Virus record (IMG/VR): IMGVR_UViG_3300020125_000129
Span: 1-38,722 of that record
Direction: 5' to 3' (one strand)
DNA from: a virus
DNA: 38,722 nt
Part shown: positions 27,477 through 34,869 of the stretch, one piece after another
Numbering within the stretch: position 1 is the first letter of the stretch
Layout: each line of letters opens with the position of its first letter
The notes under the pieces: model-generated
What the model was told of the DNA's origin: nothing
Databases searched by the model: none
What the model saw: the letters and a program-made list of their open reading frames with translations, nothing else
Program-made: the position numbers and the translations under genes

Positions 27477-28960
27477 CAGAGGCGCACCCCGCGCGCGGTC
27501 AACGTGCCGGCGTAGAGAACATTGATCGTGGTATTGGGCGGGACAAAGACGTTGAGATTAGTGTTGGCCGGGGCCGCGCCGCCCAGGATAAAGACGCCGC
27601 CGATATCCACCATATTGATAATGCCATCAGAGTACAGCGACAGGTTCTCCGGCCGCGCCTTGGTGCTGTAATGCCATGGCGAGGCGCCTGTCGTCAGGTT
27701 CAGGGCGACCGGCGGGACACCGAGGTTGTTGACGATGATGTTGCCCGTTCCGGCATCGCTGATCGGCGTCGGGCAGTTCACGAAGGTGTTGGAACCGACT
27801 ATGACCCCGCCGCTGCCGGCGTTCAGGCTGACGCACGGCTGCGGCAGATTGTAGAAGCTGTTGCCGACGATGGTGCCGCCGAGTTGCGATCCGCCGGTGA
27901 CGATAATGCCATACCCCGTGGCCTGACCGACCGTTCCTCCGCCAAATGAATTGCCGACGATGGCCAGTTGCGCCTCACCAGTGGTTTGGATCGCTACGCC
28001 GGCCAGCGGAACGATGAACAGAGAACTGGCGATCTGCACGTCGAACAGTGCAATATTCAGCGTGATGGCATTCGTGCAGTTGAACTGCGAGTTGGCGATC
28101 GAAAGCTGCGCCTCCCCGGTCAATGCCGGCACGAAGATACCAGAGTTACAGCCGGTGAAATTGCAGTTCACACAGGCGACGCCCTGAATCCAGTTGCCAT
28201 AATTCAGCCCGACGCCGAGGTTGTTGAATGTGCAACCATCGAAGTTGTAGACGACGCCCGGCACGGCGGACGTGGCGGTTAGCGTCAGGCCGAAACCACT
28301 CTGGGTGTAAGTCCCCGCGTCGGTGTGCCCCGCCATCAGCACATTAAAGAACGACACCTGGGTCAGTCGGTCTATTGCGACACATGAGCCCCAATAGTGC
28401 GTTTGCCCGGCATACCAGTCCGTACCGCGAAAGGTGACGTTGGACACGTCCGACTGCGCTGAGTTCGGCCACGACACGTTGCCGAGCGTCAGATTGAGCG
28501 CCAGCCCGGTGCCGATGCCGTTGGCGCCCGTGACGAACGTCATGTCGCGGATATGCACCGCGTTGGCCTCGCCCGGCAGGTTGATGGTGAGGCCGCCACC
28601 CGCCGCCCACACGAGTTGCGTGATGTCCGCGCCGGCGCCGAGCACGGCAAGCGTGGCGTCGGTGCCGAGCGTCACCGGAATATTCGCTGCCAGCGCATAC
28701 TTGCCGGCCGGGAAATAGAGCGATCCGCCAGCGGTCCGCACCGCATTGAACGCCGCAGTCACGGCGGCGGTATCGTCTGTGACGCCATCGCCCACGGCGC
28801 CGTAGCTCTTGACCGACACGATGGCGCCCTTCGTGGCCATATACGTGGCAAGGGCCGGAGCGGTGAACCGGCCGGAGCCGGCGCGCTCGGCCACCAGCGA
28901 CGAGGCGTCGGTGACCGCGCCGAGGTCTGGCATATCGACAATGCGTATGCTGCCACTCAT
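27476..28960 (-). CDS. Tailspike with right-handed beta-helix (pectate lyase-3 type)
   Basis: 494 residues from ATG 28960 (ATGA with the 171-residue gene). A short virion-binding N-terminus (about 1-55) precedes VKSYGAVGDGVTDDTAAVTA and SLYFPAGKYAL, the entry motif of the pectate-lyase-3/glycosyl-hydrolase-28-like beta-helix domain, followed by many regular short strands with Asn and Gly turns (for example NCNFTGCNSGIF, IVGNSFYNLPQPC). It should bind and probably depolymerise a host surface polysaccharide. A second beta-helix spike at 31659-33248 suggests two receptor specificities. Confidence 0.88.
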   Translation of the reverse strand: MSGSIRIVDMPDLGAVTDASSLVAERAGSGRFTAPALATYMATKGAIVSVKSYGAVGDGVTDDTAAVTAAFNAVRTAGGSLYFPAGKYALAANIPVTLGTDATLAVLGAGADITQLVWAAGGGLTINLPGEANAVHIRDMTFVTGANGIGTGLALNLTLGNVSWPNSAQSDVSNVTFRGTDWYAGQTHYWGSCVAIDRLTQVSFFNVLMAGHTDAGTYTQSGFGLTLTATSAVPGVVYNFDGCTFNNLGVGLNYGNWIQGVACVNCNFTGCNSGIFVPALTGEAQLSIANSQFNCTNAITLNIALFDVQIASSLFIVPLAGVAIQTTGEAQLAIVGNSFGGGTVGQATGYGIIVTGGSQLGGTIVGNSFYNLPQPCVSLNAGSGGVIVGSNTFVNCPTPISDAGTGNIIVNNLGVPPVALNLTTGASPWHYSTKARPENLSLYSDGIINMVDIGGVFILGGAAPANTNLNVFVPPNTTINVLYAGTLTARGVRL

Positions 28961-29472
28961 GCCAGGACGGGCTCCAAAATATCGGTAGTGACCGGGATCG
29001 AGGTATCGGTGAGCAGCGAGGTCGGCGGCAACTGGAACACCGCGCCGCCGAGACGAATGTGCAGGATGCCGGACATCAGCGTCTCGGCGCTCTGCGTGTC
29101 GTAGCTGAGTTGCACCGCCCAGATGCAGCGGCGTGGCCAGAGGCTCATGGTGCCGGAGGGGAACGTGAAGTCGAACGCGCCGAGCGACGATGAGACGGTG
29201 CCTGGAATGCTCGCCAGGAGTTGGCCCGTGACCGGATGCCACATGCCGTATTCATGCCAGTACTGACCCGGCACATCGGCCCAGACCACCATCGCCAGCG
29301 TCGGCCCGCCGATGCCGCCGGTGAGGTCCAGCGCCTGCGAGCATGGATCGTCGCTGTCCACCACGGTCACGCGCAGATAGAGGCTGTCGGCAGCGGCCAG
29401 CACCAGGTCGCGCCGCGGGATGTGCAGCGGGCTGGTGCGCATGTATGGCACGGTCATGGCCATGGATGGCAT
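28957..29472 (-). CDS. Hypothetical 171-residue beta-rich structural protein
   Basis: I cannot name the family. The protein is beta-rich: HIPRRDLVLAAADSLYLRVT, VVDSDDPCSQALDLTGG, and a central WADVPGQYWHEYGMW. The early part resembles the N-terminal beta-sandwich of BppU-type baseplate/tail adaptors. It is followed at once by the tailspike gene (ATGA), so it may be an adaptor connecting spike and virion. Confidence 0.7.
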   Translation of the reverse strand: MPSMAMTVPYMRTSPLHIPRRDLVLAAADSLYLRVTVVDSDDPCSQALDLTGGIGGPTLAMVVWADVPGQYWHEYGMWHPVTGQLLASIPGTVSSSLGAFDFTFPSGTMSLWPRRCIWAVQLSYDTQSAETLMSGILHIRLGGAVFQLPPTSLLTDTSIPVTTDILEPVLA

Positions 29473-29475
29473 GCG

Positions 29476-29655
29476 CTACTCCTCCGCTGCCGGCTGCCGG
29501 CCCATGCCGCCGTTGACGCGCATCGGCAGCGGCGCGGCGCCGTTGGCCTCGTCCTGCAACGCGCGGGTTGCGGCCATGAACGTGCCGACCTCGCCGCCCT
29601 GCAGCCACACCCGTTGCATGAATTGCAGGATCACGTTGGCGATTTCGGGCGTGAT
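29476..29655 (-). CDS. Small 59-residue protein with apparent ATC start
   Basis: The product would read (M)TPEIANVILQFMQRVWLQGG, then EVGTFMAATRALQDEANG, a form of short helical protein found in phage tail modules. No ATG, GTG or TTG lies at its natural beginning. The frame starts at ATC (29655-29653), and GGAG lies 8 nt upstream in good position. Either ATC is used as a rare start, or a point change turned ATG into ATC. The next in-frame start is a GTG eight codons in. The stop is 3 nt before the 171-residue gene. Confidence 0.6.
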   Translation of the reverse strand: MTPEIANVILQFMQRVWLQGGEVGTFMAATRALQDEANGAAPLPMRVNGGMGRQPAAEE

Positions 29656-29656
29656 G

Positions 29657-29746
29657 TCACACGCTCCGTTGCGGACGCGGGAGGGTGTGGGACTCGCAGA
29701 TGCACACGCCCAGGCGGAAGATGCAGGTGCAGGGAAACGGCGTCAT
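29657..29746 (-). CDS. 29-residue Cys-rich peptide
   Basis: ATG 29746 overlaps the old fibre-gene end as ATGA, and the TGA is 1 nt before the ATC start of the 59-residue gene. The sequence MTPFPCTCIFRLGVCICESH holds two CxC pairs and a His, a possible metal site. The coupling on both sides supports it as real despite its length. Confidence 0.52.
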   Translation of the reverse strand: MTPFPCTCIFRLGVCICESHTLPRPQRSV

Positions 29747-29799
29747 GGCGTGACCGAGCCGGTGATGGTGCCGGCGGCGCGCACGTTGCCGGAGGCGTC
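29743..29799 (-). pseudogene. Orphaned 3' end of a tail-fibre gene (scar of HNH insertion)
   Basis: Encodes DASGNVRAAGTITGSVTP and stop. The intact fibre gene upstream ends DASGNVRAAGTITGSTTP. So 17 of 18 residues are the same, while only 3 of 18 codons are identical. The HNH gene lies between the two copies. The copy here keeps the ATGA junction with the next gene, so it is the ancestral 3' end; the fibre gene received a replacement end with the endonuclease. Minus-strand reading upstream of it is only the antisense of the HNH gene. Confidence 0.82.
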
Positions 29800-29901
29800 C
29801 AGCAGCGTTGATATCGCTATCAGAAACACGTAGAATACGGGACGCAGCCTGCTTGCGACAGGTCTGCGCCCCTGACCACCAATCCTTGATGGAGGATCGC
29901 C

Positions 29902-30477
29902 GTGGCCGACATCATCAAAGTCTGTTCCGTTCAGAGCTGCAAGCGTCCGGCACATACGCGCGGATTCTGCCGGAAACATTATGCCTATGCTCGACGCCAT
30001 GGACTGACGCCAATTTATCGGTGGACGAAGGACTTCTGGGATGCTGTCGATCGGAGTAGCGGAGATATTGCGTGCTGGCCATGGCAAAGAGGCACCTCCC
30101 GCCTTGGGTACGGGATGGGCAGGCTTGTCGGACGCACCCAACAAGCGCACCGCATATCCTGGCAGCTTACCTACGGAGAAATACCAGCCGGCCTCAATGT
30201 TCTTCATAAATGCGACAACAGACCATGCTGTAACCCGCTGCATCTTTACCTTGGAACGCAAAAAGATAATGCCGGCGACAGAGAGGCTAGAGACAGGGGA
30301 AACCATGCCAAAGGGACGCGTATAGCGAGCGCTCGCCTGTCTCCCGACAGGGTCGTTGCTATACGTGGAATGCGGAAGTCCGGGGCGTCCCACCGAGAGA
30401 TAGCTGCTACGTTCAATGTCGGAGAAACGACAGTGTCCAGAGTCCTTAAGAGAATAACGTGGGACCACGTTCCATGA
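29902..30477 (+). CDS. HNH homing-type endonuclease inserted in tail-fibre region
   Basis: 191 residues, on the strand opposite to the structural genes. An N-terminal zinc site is formed by C8, C13, C23 and H26 (CSVQSC, TRGFCRKHY). The HNH_3-type core is AHRISWQLTYGEIPAGLNVL, then HKCDNRPCCNPLHLYLGTQK. A C-terminal helix-turn-helix (ASHREIAATFNVGETTVSRV) aids site recognition. GTG 29902 has GGAGG 6 nt upstream. A hairpin (29843-29868) lies before it. The base composition is richer in A and T than the neighbours and it breaks the operon, all signs of transfer. It also carries a recoded 3' end for the fibre gene it interrupted. Confidence 0.88.
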   Translation: MADIIKVCSVQSCKRPAHTRGFCRKHYAYARRHGLTPIYRWTKDFWDAVDRSSGDIACWPWQRGTSRLGYGMGRLVGRTQQAHRISWQLTYGEIPAGLNVLHKCDNRPCCNPLHLYLGTQKDNAGDREARDRGNHAKGTRIASARLSPDRVVAIRGMRKSGASHREIAATFNVGETTVSRVLKRITWDHVP

Positions 30478-30488
30478 TGACAAGATGG

Positions 30489-31625
30489 TCATGGAGTCGT
30501 GCTTCCTGTAATAGTTCCAGCGGCCCTGACGTTACCAGAAGCATCAACTGACCACTTATTCACTCCACCCACAGTATAATATAAGCGACCTGTCCCTGCC
30601 TCATAATGTAAGTAGGCGCCCGGCGCGGAGTTCAGCGCGGGTCCGCCGTTGAAATCCACCACATGCCCGGCGGACATCGTAACCGCCGACACGGGGTTGG
30701 CGGAGCCGGTCGGCGTGATCGCACCGCGCGTGTCGAGGACGTTGCGCACCTGCGTATTGATGCCGAAGCCGATCGCCGACTGATAGTTGGTATGGGCATC
30801 GGAGGAGGTGCTGCCGTAGGTTCCGGCGGTGAACCACACACCATGAGACACCTCGAACTGCGTGGTGTCTGCGAGGTTCTGCCGCACCGCGACGATATCG
30901 AGGATCTTGCGCACCCCGACATTGCCCCACGACTGGGTGTTGACGGCGTTGTCGGCGCGGTTGGCAACAACGTCGATCTCCAGCGGGATCACCTGCGCCC
31001 CGGAGGTCAGCGAATCAGTGTCGTTCTGGTCGATCGCGTTGGTGATCGCGCCCCATATCGGGTCTTTGGCACCGGCTGCGCGAATGCCTTGCAGAAAGGC
31101 ACCTGAGATGGTGCCGCCGCTCGTGCCGGACGTGGTTGCTGTGGAGATCAGGTTCCATTCGTTGGTCGCATTGCCGGCCCCGTACGTGCCCAGAATGCGC
31201 AGGGCGGCATTGTTGAATGCCGATCCAGGTGTGCCGCCGGTGAATGAGGTTGTGCGCGTAAGCTGGAGATCGGCGAAGTCGGTGGCTGTCGTGGTTGGCC
31301 GGCGCAGGATGGTGCGATCTGCCAGATTGAGGCCTGGGAAGCCGCTGCCCTGGCTGTTGACGAACACCGGCACCTGCCCGACCGCCGTGCCCAATTGCGT
31401 CAGCGGCACAACTTTGTTCCACACGGCATTGACCCGGCCGTACGCGAAGCCGTCCACCGGCGCCTCGCCGCCGCCGAAACTGCCGGGCGGTCCAGCGGGT
31501 CCGGGAGGTCCGGGCGGCCCAGGCTCGCCGCGCCACGCATCGCCGGTGGGATCGCACGGCACGTCGGGCGGCTGCGGGTGTCCGCTGAACCCAGGGCCGC
31601 CGGGGATCACCAGGCCGTCAGGCAT
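30489..31625 (-). CDS. Tail fibre with collagen-like repeat and replaced 3' end
   Basis: 378 residues. The N-terminus carries a collagen-like stretch (GEPGPPGPPGPAGPPG), which forms trimeric rods in phage fibres. Then comes a beta-rich body (for example WNLISTATTSGTSGGTISGA) and an end typical of fibres (LYYTVGGVNKWSVDASGNVR). The last 40 or so codons (30489 to about 30612) are visibly richer in A and T than the rest, and their final 18 codons are a synonymous recoding of the orphan end at 29743-29799. It should take part in host attachment. Confidence 0.8.
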   Translation of the reverse strand: MPDGLVIPGGPGFSGHPQPPDVPCDPTGDAWRGEPGPPGPPGPAGPPGSFGGGEAPVDGFAYGRVNAVWNKVVPLTQLGTAVGQVPVFVNSQGSGFPGLNLADRTILRRPTTTATDFADLQLTRTTSFTGGTPGSAFNNAALRILGTYGAGNATNEWNLISTATTSGTSGGTISGAFLQGIRAAGAKDPIWGAITNAIDQNDTDSLTSGAQVIPLEIDVVANRADNAVNTQSWGNVGVRKILDIVAVRQNLADTTQFEVSHGVWFTAGTYGSTSSDAHTNYQSAIGFGINTQVRNVLDTRGAITPTGSANPVSAVTMSAGHVVDFNGGPALNSAPGAYLHYEAGTGRLYYTVGGVNKWSVDASGNVRAAGTITGSTTP

Positions 31626-31658
31626 CGCGGACCTCCGGGAACTGCGTCACGTTGTCCA

Positions 31659-33248
31659 CTAGTGCAGATGCCAAGTGCCGGCGCTGCACACGACGGGCGC
31701 GACGGTGGTACCACTACCAGCCGGCGCCGCGTTATAGACAGGGGCCGCTGCCTGATCGCTTACCAGCACGGTCAAACCGCTCACCGCGCCGCTGCACGCC
31801 GGTAGCGTGGCGACTGTGTATGACTTGATGAAAAGCCCGGTATCGACACGCAGGCTGCCGGTGCCGGTCGTCGGCGTAAGACGCAGATCACGCGCGCCGG
31901 CAGCGCCAGAGAACGCCCATTTCCAAATGTCCTGGTTCGGCCCGTGGTCCCAGGTCGCCATGGCGTTGGCAGAGGTTGAACACTGCCACTGCCCCGTGCC
32001 TGCACCAGCGGCCAGCGCATCGTTCAGACACTGCCCGAACCCGGCCAGATTGTTCGATATGACCAATCCCGGATATTGGGCATCACCCATGAACGTCTGC
32101 TGCGTCGTGCGGTTGTTGAGGTCGCTCTGGACATTGAGTTGTGAGCCCACTTCAACCGTAGGCTCGACGCCACCAGACAGGCTGTTGAGACGGAAGAAGT
32201 TATGGTACGGGCAGGTGGTATTCGGAGACACAGATGTGCCGGCATAAGGAACGCACGTCGCGATGCTGGTGGTTCCCCGCGATATCCCGGCGCGTTGCGT
32301 GTATGTGTTCTGGAACATATTGCCGATCGCCGACTGGCTGCCGGTGCCGCCACGATACTGCGACAGGTCGAACGAGACGCTGCCGGCCGAACCGAAGATC
32401 CTGCCGCCCAGGATATTGTTGTTTGAGCCGCCATCGAACAGCATGCCGGTGCCATTGGATGTCGCGATCTGCGGGTTGATGAACGTCCAGAACGCCGAGC
32501 AGTAGACCGCTCCAGACACATCGCCGCATTTAAGATCGACGCCTCCCATTGTTGATGGTGCGCCGTCCACGAACAGGTTGGTAACGAGCCACCCCTGCGT
32601 GTTGGTCGCGAAGCCGCCGGCAGTCGTATCGGATTGCAGTGCCCAGGTCGTCGCCTGCCGCAGATGGACGTTCTCGATGGTGCCCTGTTGGGCGCCGTTG
32701 ACGTAGATATCGACGGTGGCTGCGGCGTTGCCGTCCAGCGTGAGATTGCTGATGCCGTTGTAATAGATTGGCGTCGCGGTGGGCGATGTGACCGACACCA
32801 TCGGTGAGGCGCCGCCGGCCCACAACAGGCTGCACTGCGCGACGGCCGCCCCGACCATCGTGCCGCCCTGGCATTGCAGCTTCACGCCAGTCGCGGTGAT
32901 GGTCAGTGTCGCGCTTATCTTGCAGGTCTTGCCTGCCGGGAAGAACACCGTGCCGAACTTGCTGGCGGCAGCGTTGATCGCCGTCTGTATGGCGGTCGTG
33001 TCGTCGGTCGTTCCGTCGCATTTAGCCCCGGTATCCAGCGCCGACAGCCCGAAGTCTGCCATGCGGTCGGCCAGCAATCGCGGCACAGTTCCACCCGTGG
33101 CCGTCACTGGCGCGGTAAGTTCGCCGCCGCTGGTTGTCGTGCCCTGAACCGTCAGCGACTGGAATGCCGGGCTGCCGGCCGGCGTCTGCGCTTCCGCTGG
33201 CACCAGCAGACAGGCCGCGAGAACGGCGGCGAGGCGCAGGACTTTCAT
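31659..33248 (-). CDS. Beta-helix spike protein with N-terminal signal peptide
   Basis: 529 residues from ATG 33248 (ATGA with the collagen-like gene). It begins MKVLRLAAVLAACLLVPAEA-QTP, a textbook Sec signal peptide with AEA cleavage site, which is odd for a virion spike. After an adaptor (LTVQGTTTSGGELTAPVTAT) comes the pectate-lyase-3 entry DTGAKCDGTTDDTTAIQTAI and VFFPAGKTCKI, then regular beta-helix strands. Several Cys occur in the helix body, which also fits an exported protein. It may be a tailspike whose leader is a common recombination cassette, or a secreted depolymerase. Confidence 0.82.
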   Translation of the reverse strand: MKVLRLAAVLAACLLVPAEAQTPAGSPAFQSLTVQGTTTSGGELTAPVTATGGTVPRLLADRMADFGLSALDTGAKCDGTTDDTTAIQTAINAAASKFGTVFFPAGKTCKISATLTITATGVKLQCQGGTMVGAAVAQCSLLWAGGASPMVSVTSPTATPIYYNGISNLTLDGNAAATVDIYVNGAQQGTIENVHLRQATTWALQSDTTAGGFATNTQGWLVTNLFVDGAPSTMGGVDLKCGDVSGAVYCSAFWTFINPQIATSNGTGMLFDGGSNNNILGGRIFGSAGSVSFDLSQYRGGTGSQSAIGNMFQNTYTQRAGISRGTTSIATCVPYAGTSVSPNTTCPYHNFFRLNSLSGGVEPTVEVGSQLNVQSDLNNRTTQQTFMGDAQYPGLVISNNLAGFGQCLNDALAAGAGTGQWQCSTSANAMATWDHGPNQDIWKWAFSGAAGARDLRLTPTTGTGSLRVDTGLFIKSYTVATLPACSGAVSGLTVLVSDQAAAPVYNAAPAGSGTTVAPVVCSAGTWHLH

Positions 33249-33595
33249 GGCACCACCATCAGCACGCCGCCGTTGGACCATATGTCGCCGTGAATCAGAC
33301 CGCTAGGTGACGTTGGCAGTGCGGAAACGTTCAGCCGCTGCACGGTGACGGGGCCGGTGACGATGCCACCGGTCAGCGGTAGAGTCGGCGTCCAGGTCAC
33401 GGTGCTGCCGCCTCGACCGTAGATCTTCCCATCGGCCGGCGCCTCGGCGAACGGTGCGCCGGGAACGCCCTGGATTCCCTGGGGACCCTGGGGTCCCATG
33501 GGTCCGACCGGACCTGGGGGGCCGACCCATCGCTCAGGATCGGGCGGGCCTTCGGCCGTCGTACTGTAGTCGGAGTACTTAATGCGATACGCCAT
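33245..33595 (-). CDS. Collagen-like short fibre protein
   Basis: 116 residues. A collagen-type region (GPPGPVGPMGPQGPQGIQGV) is flanked by an N-terminal MAYRIKYSDYSTTAEG and a beta-rich C-terminus (GGIVTGPVTVQRLNVSALPT). The C-terminal part resembles the adaptor segment of the neighbouring spikes (LTVQG/TVQRLNV). It is probably a virion fibre or linker. Coupled to both neighbours. Confidence 0.75.
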   Translation of the reverse strand: MAYRIKYSDYSTTAEGPPDPERWVGPPGPVGPMGPQGPQGIQGVPGAPFAEAPADGKIYGRGGSTVTWTPTLPLTGGIVTGPVTVQRLNVSALPTSPSGLIHGDIWSNGGVLMVVP

Positions 33596-34240
33596 TTAGA
33601 AATACGTCCCCACCACGGTCTGCCCGCTGGTTGGCAGCGCCACGTATCGGAAGATCGACAGCATCGCCTGCTGGGTGTCGTTGGCGTCCGTGTCCATGCC
33701 GAACAGCGGTGCCAGCGCATCGGCCGCAAGCGTGGCATACGGATCGCTGAGCGCGTCTGGAATATCGAGTGACGACCAGCGTGCGATGCCGCGCATGACG
33801 AGGTCGTTGTGGACCGCCTGCACCGCCTGCTGCGCGTTGTCGTCAGCCGACAGCACCATCGCGCCCTTCTTCACGCGCCCCTCCAGCAGCGCCACGACGG
33901 CCGGGTCCACGGCCTTGCCGAACGACGACGCCCCATAGGCAGCCGTGAGCTTGGTGTATTCCTCGGCGAAGGCGCGCGGCATGGCGGTGCTGTCCCACCA
34001 CACAATGCCCTGGGCATCGAGCGACGCATGCACCGAGGCCACTTTGTCCACCATCAGCGCCTGATCCGTGGCGGATGGTGTCTCGTCCGAGGCGATCACC
34101 CCGAGTTCCACCAGCGCCGCGGTGGCGATAGTTGCGGCGGGAACCATCTCGGTAAGCGTCGGGGAGTCATCGAGCGGCACCACGCGCACGCCGAGCCGAC
34201 GCAAGGCTTGCTGCGCTATGGTGCCGATCGAGATCGTCAT
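33596..34240 (-). CDS. P22 gp4-like head-tail adaptor / tail accessory factor
   Basis: 214 residues, helical. It shows a common gp4-like core: TIAQQALRRLGVRVVPLDDS, the conserved GIVWWDSTAMPRAFAEEYTK, and ARWSSLDIPDALSDPYATLA. In P22 gp4 attaches below the portal and begins tail assembly. ATG 34240 is chosen from the ATGA overlap with the Ig-domain gene. It directly follows coat and decoration genes, as in P22 where gp4 follows gp5. Confidence 0.82.
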   Translation of the reverse strand: MTISIGTIAQQALRRLGVRVVPLDDSPTLTEMVPAATIATAALVELGVIASDETPSATDQALMVDKVASVHASLDAQGIVWWDSTAMPRAFAEEYTKLTAAYGASSFGKAVDPAVVALLEGRVKKGAMVLSADDNAQQAVQAVHNDLVMRGIARWSSLDIPDALSDPYATLAADALAPLFGMDTDANDTQQAMLSIFRYVALPTSGQTVVGTYF

Positions 34241-34857
34241 GTCACGACGTGCGCGTTGCTGGGAGGCGCTGCCGTCGAGCCAGCCGCGTTGGTGGCTGTG
34301 ACGGTGCATGTGGCGCTCTTGCCCACGTCGCCTGCCTGCACCTCGTACGTCGCGGCATCGCTACCAGCCGCTGCGTCGTCGAGCTTCCAGACGTAGGCGT
34401 AGCTGGTCGGCTCCCCGGTCCAGTTGCCCATCGTGCTGGAAAGCGTCGTGCCGGCCTGCGACACCACAGGCACATCGACGACTGTCGGCGCACCTGGTGT
34501 GGTTGAGCCGCCGGGCGGTGCCTCGGGGTCCGTCGACTCTCCGCTAGGGTCCGATGGATCGAGCCCCATCTCCACGTATCCGGCATCGCGCAGCAGCGTG
34601 TTCTTCGCGATGTCGGTATAGACGCCCATCGCCCCGGCGCGTGCGGCGCTGTCGAGTTCCAGCACCACCTGGGCGCCTTGCGTGCGTCCGGCGATCTCCT
34701 CCGGCGTGGGCGGCTCGATCTCGGCCGCCGTGGCAGCGGCCTGCACCGAAGCCGAGACTGGCGAGACGTGCCGGCCGGGCGGCGGTGCGGGCTTTGCCGG
34801 TGGCGCATGCCGCTCGTGCTCGCGCCGACCGCCGCGGTCGTGTCTGTCGTTTGCCAT
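34237..34857 (-). CDS. Virion protein with C-terminal Ig-like domain
   Basis: 206 residues. The N-terminal 60 are basic and Pro/Ala-rich, then a helical segment AGRTQGAQVVLELDSAARAG and a Pro/Gly linker. Residues about 125-205 form an Ig-like beta-sandwich (VVSQAGTTLSSTMGNWTGEP, YAYVWKLDD, and GKSATCTVTATNAAGS). Such domains decorate many tailed-phage capsids and tails and help weak surface attachment. Between capsid and gp4-like genes, it is likely a capsid decoration or head-fibre protein. Confidence 0.82.
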   Translation of the reverse strand: MANDRHDRGGRREHERHAPPAKPAPPPGRHVSPVSASVQAAATAAEIEPPTPEEIAGRTQGAQVVLELDSAARAGAMGVYTDIAKNTLLRDAGYVEMGLDPSDPSGESTDPEAPPGGSTTPGAPTVVDVPVVSQAGTTLSSTMGNWTGEPTSYAYVWKLDDAAAGSDAATYEVQAGDVGKSATCTVTATNAAGSTAAPPSNAHVVT

Positions 34858-34869
34858 GTGCTGAGTTCC

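Noticed and set aside
26445-27515. Rightward open frame of 356 codons
   Set aside because: Antisense to the gp10-like gene; no recognisable domain and shadow-type composition.
29743-30492. Leftward 249-codon frame across the HNH gene
   Set aside because: Most of it is the complement of the HNH gene. Only its last 18 codons are meaningful, as the orphaned end of the fibre gene.
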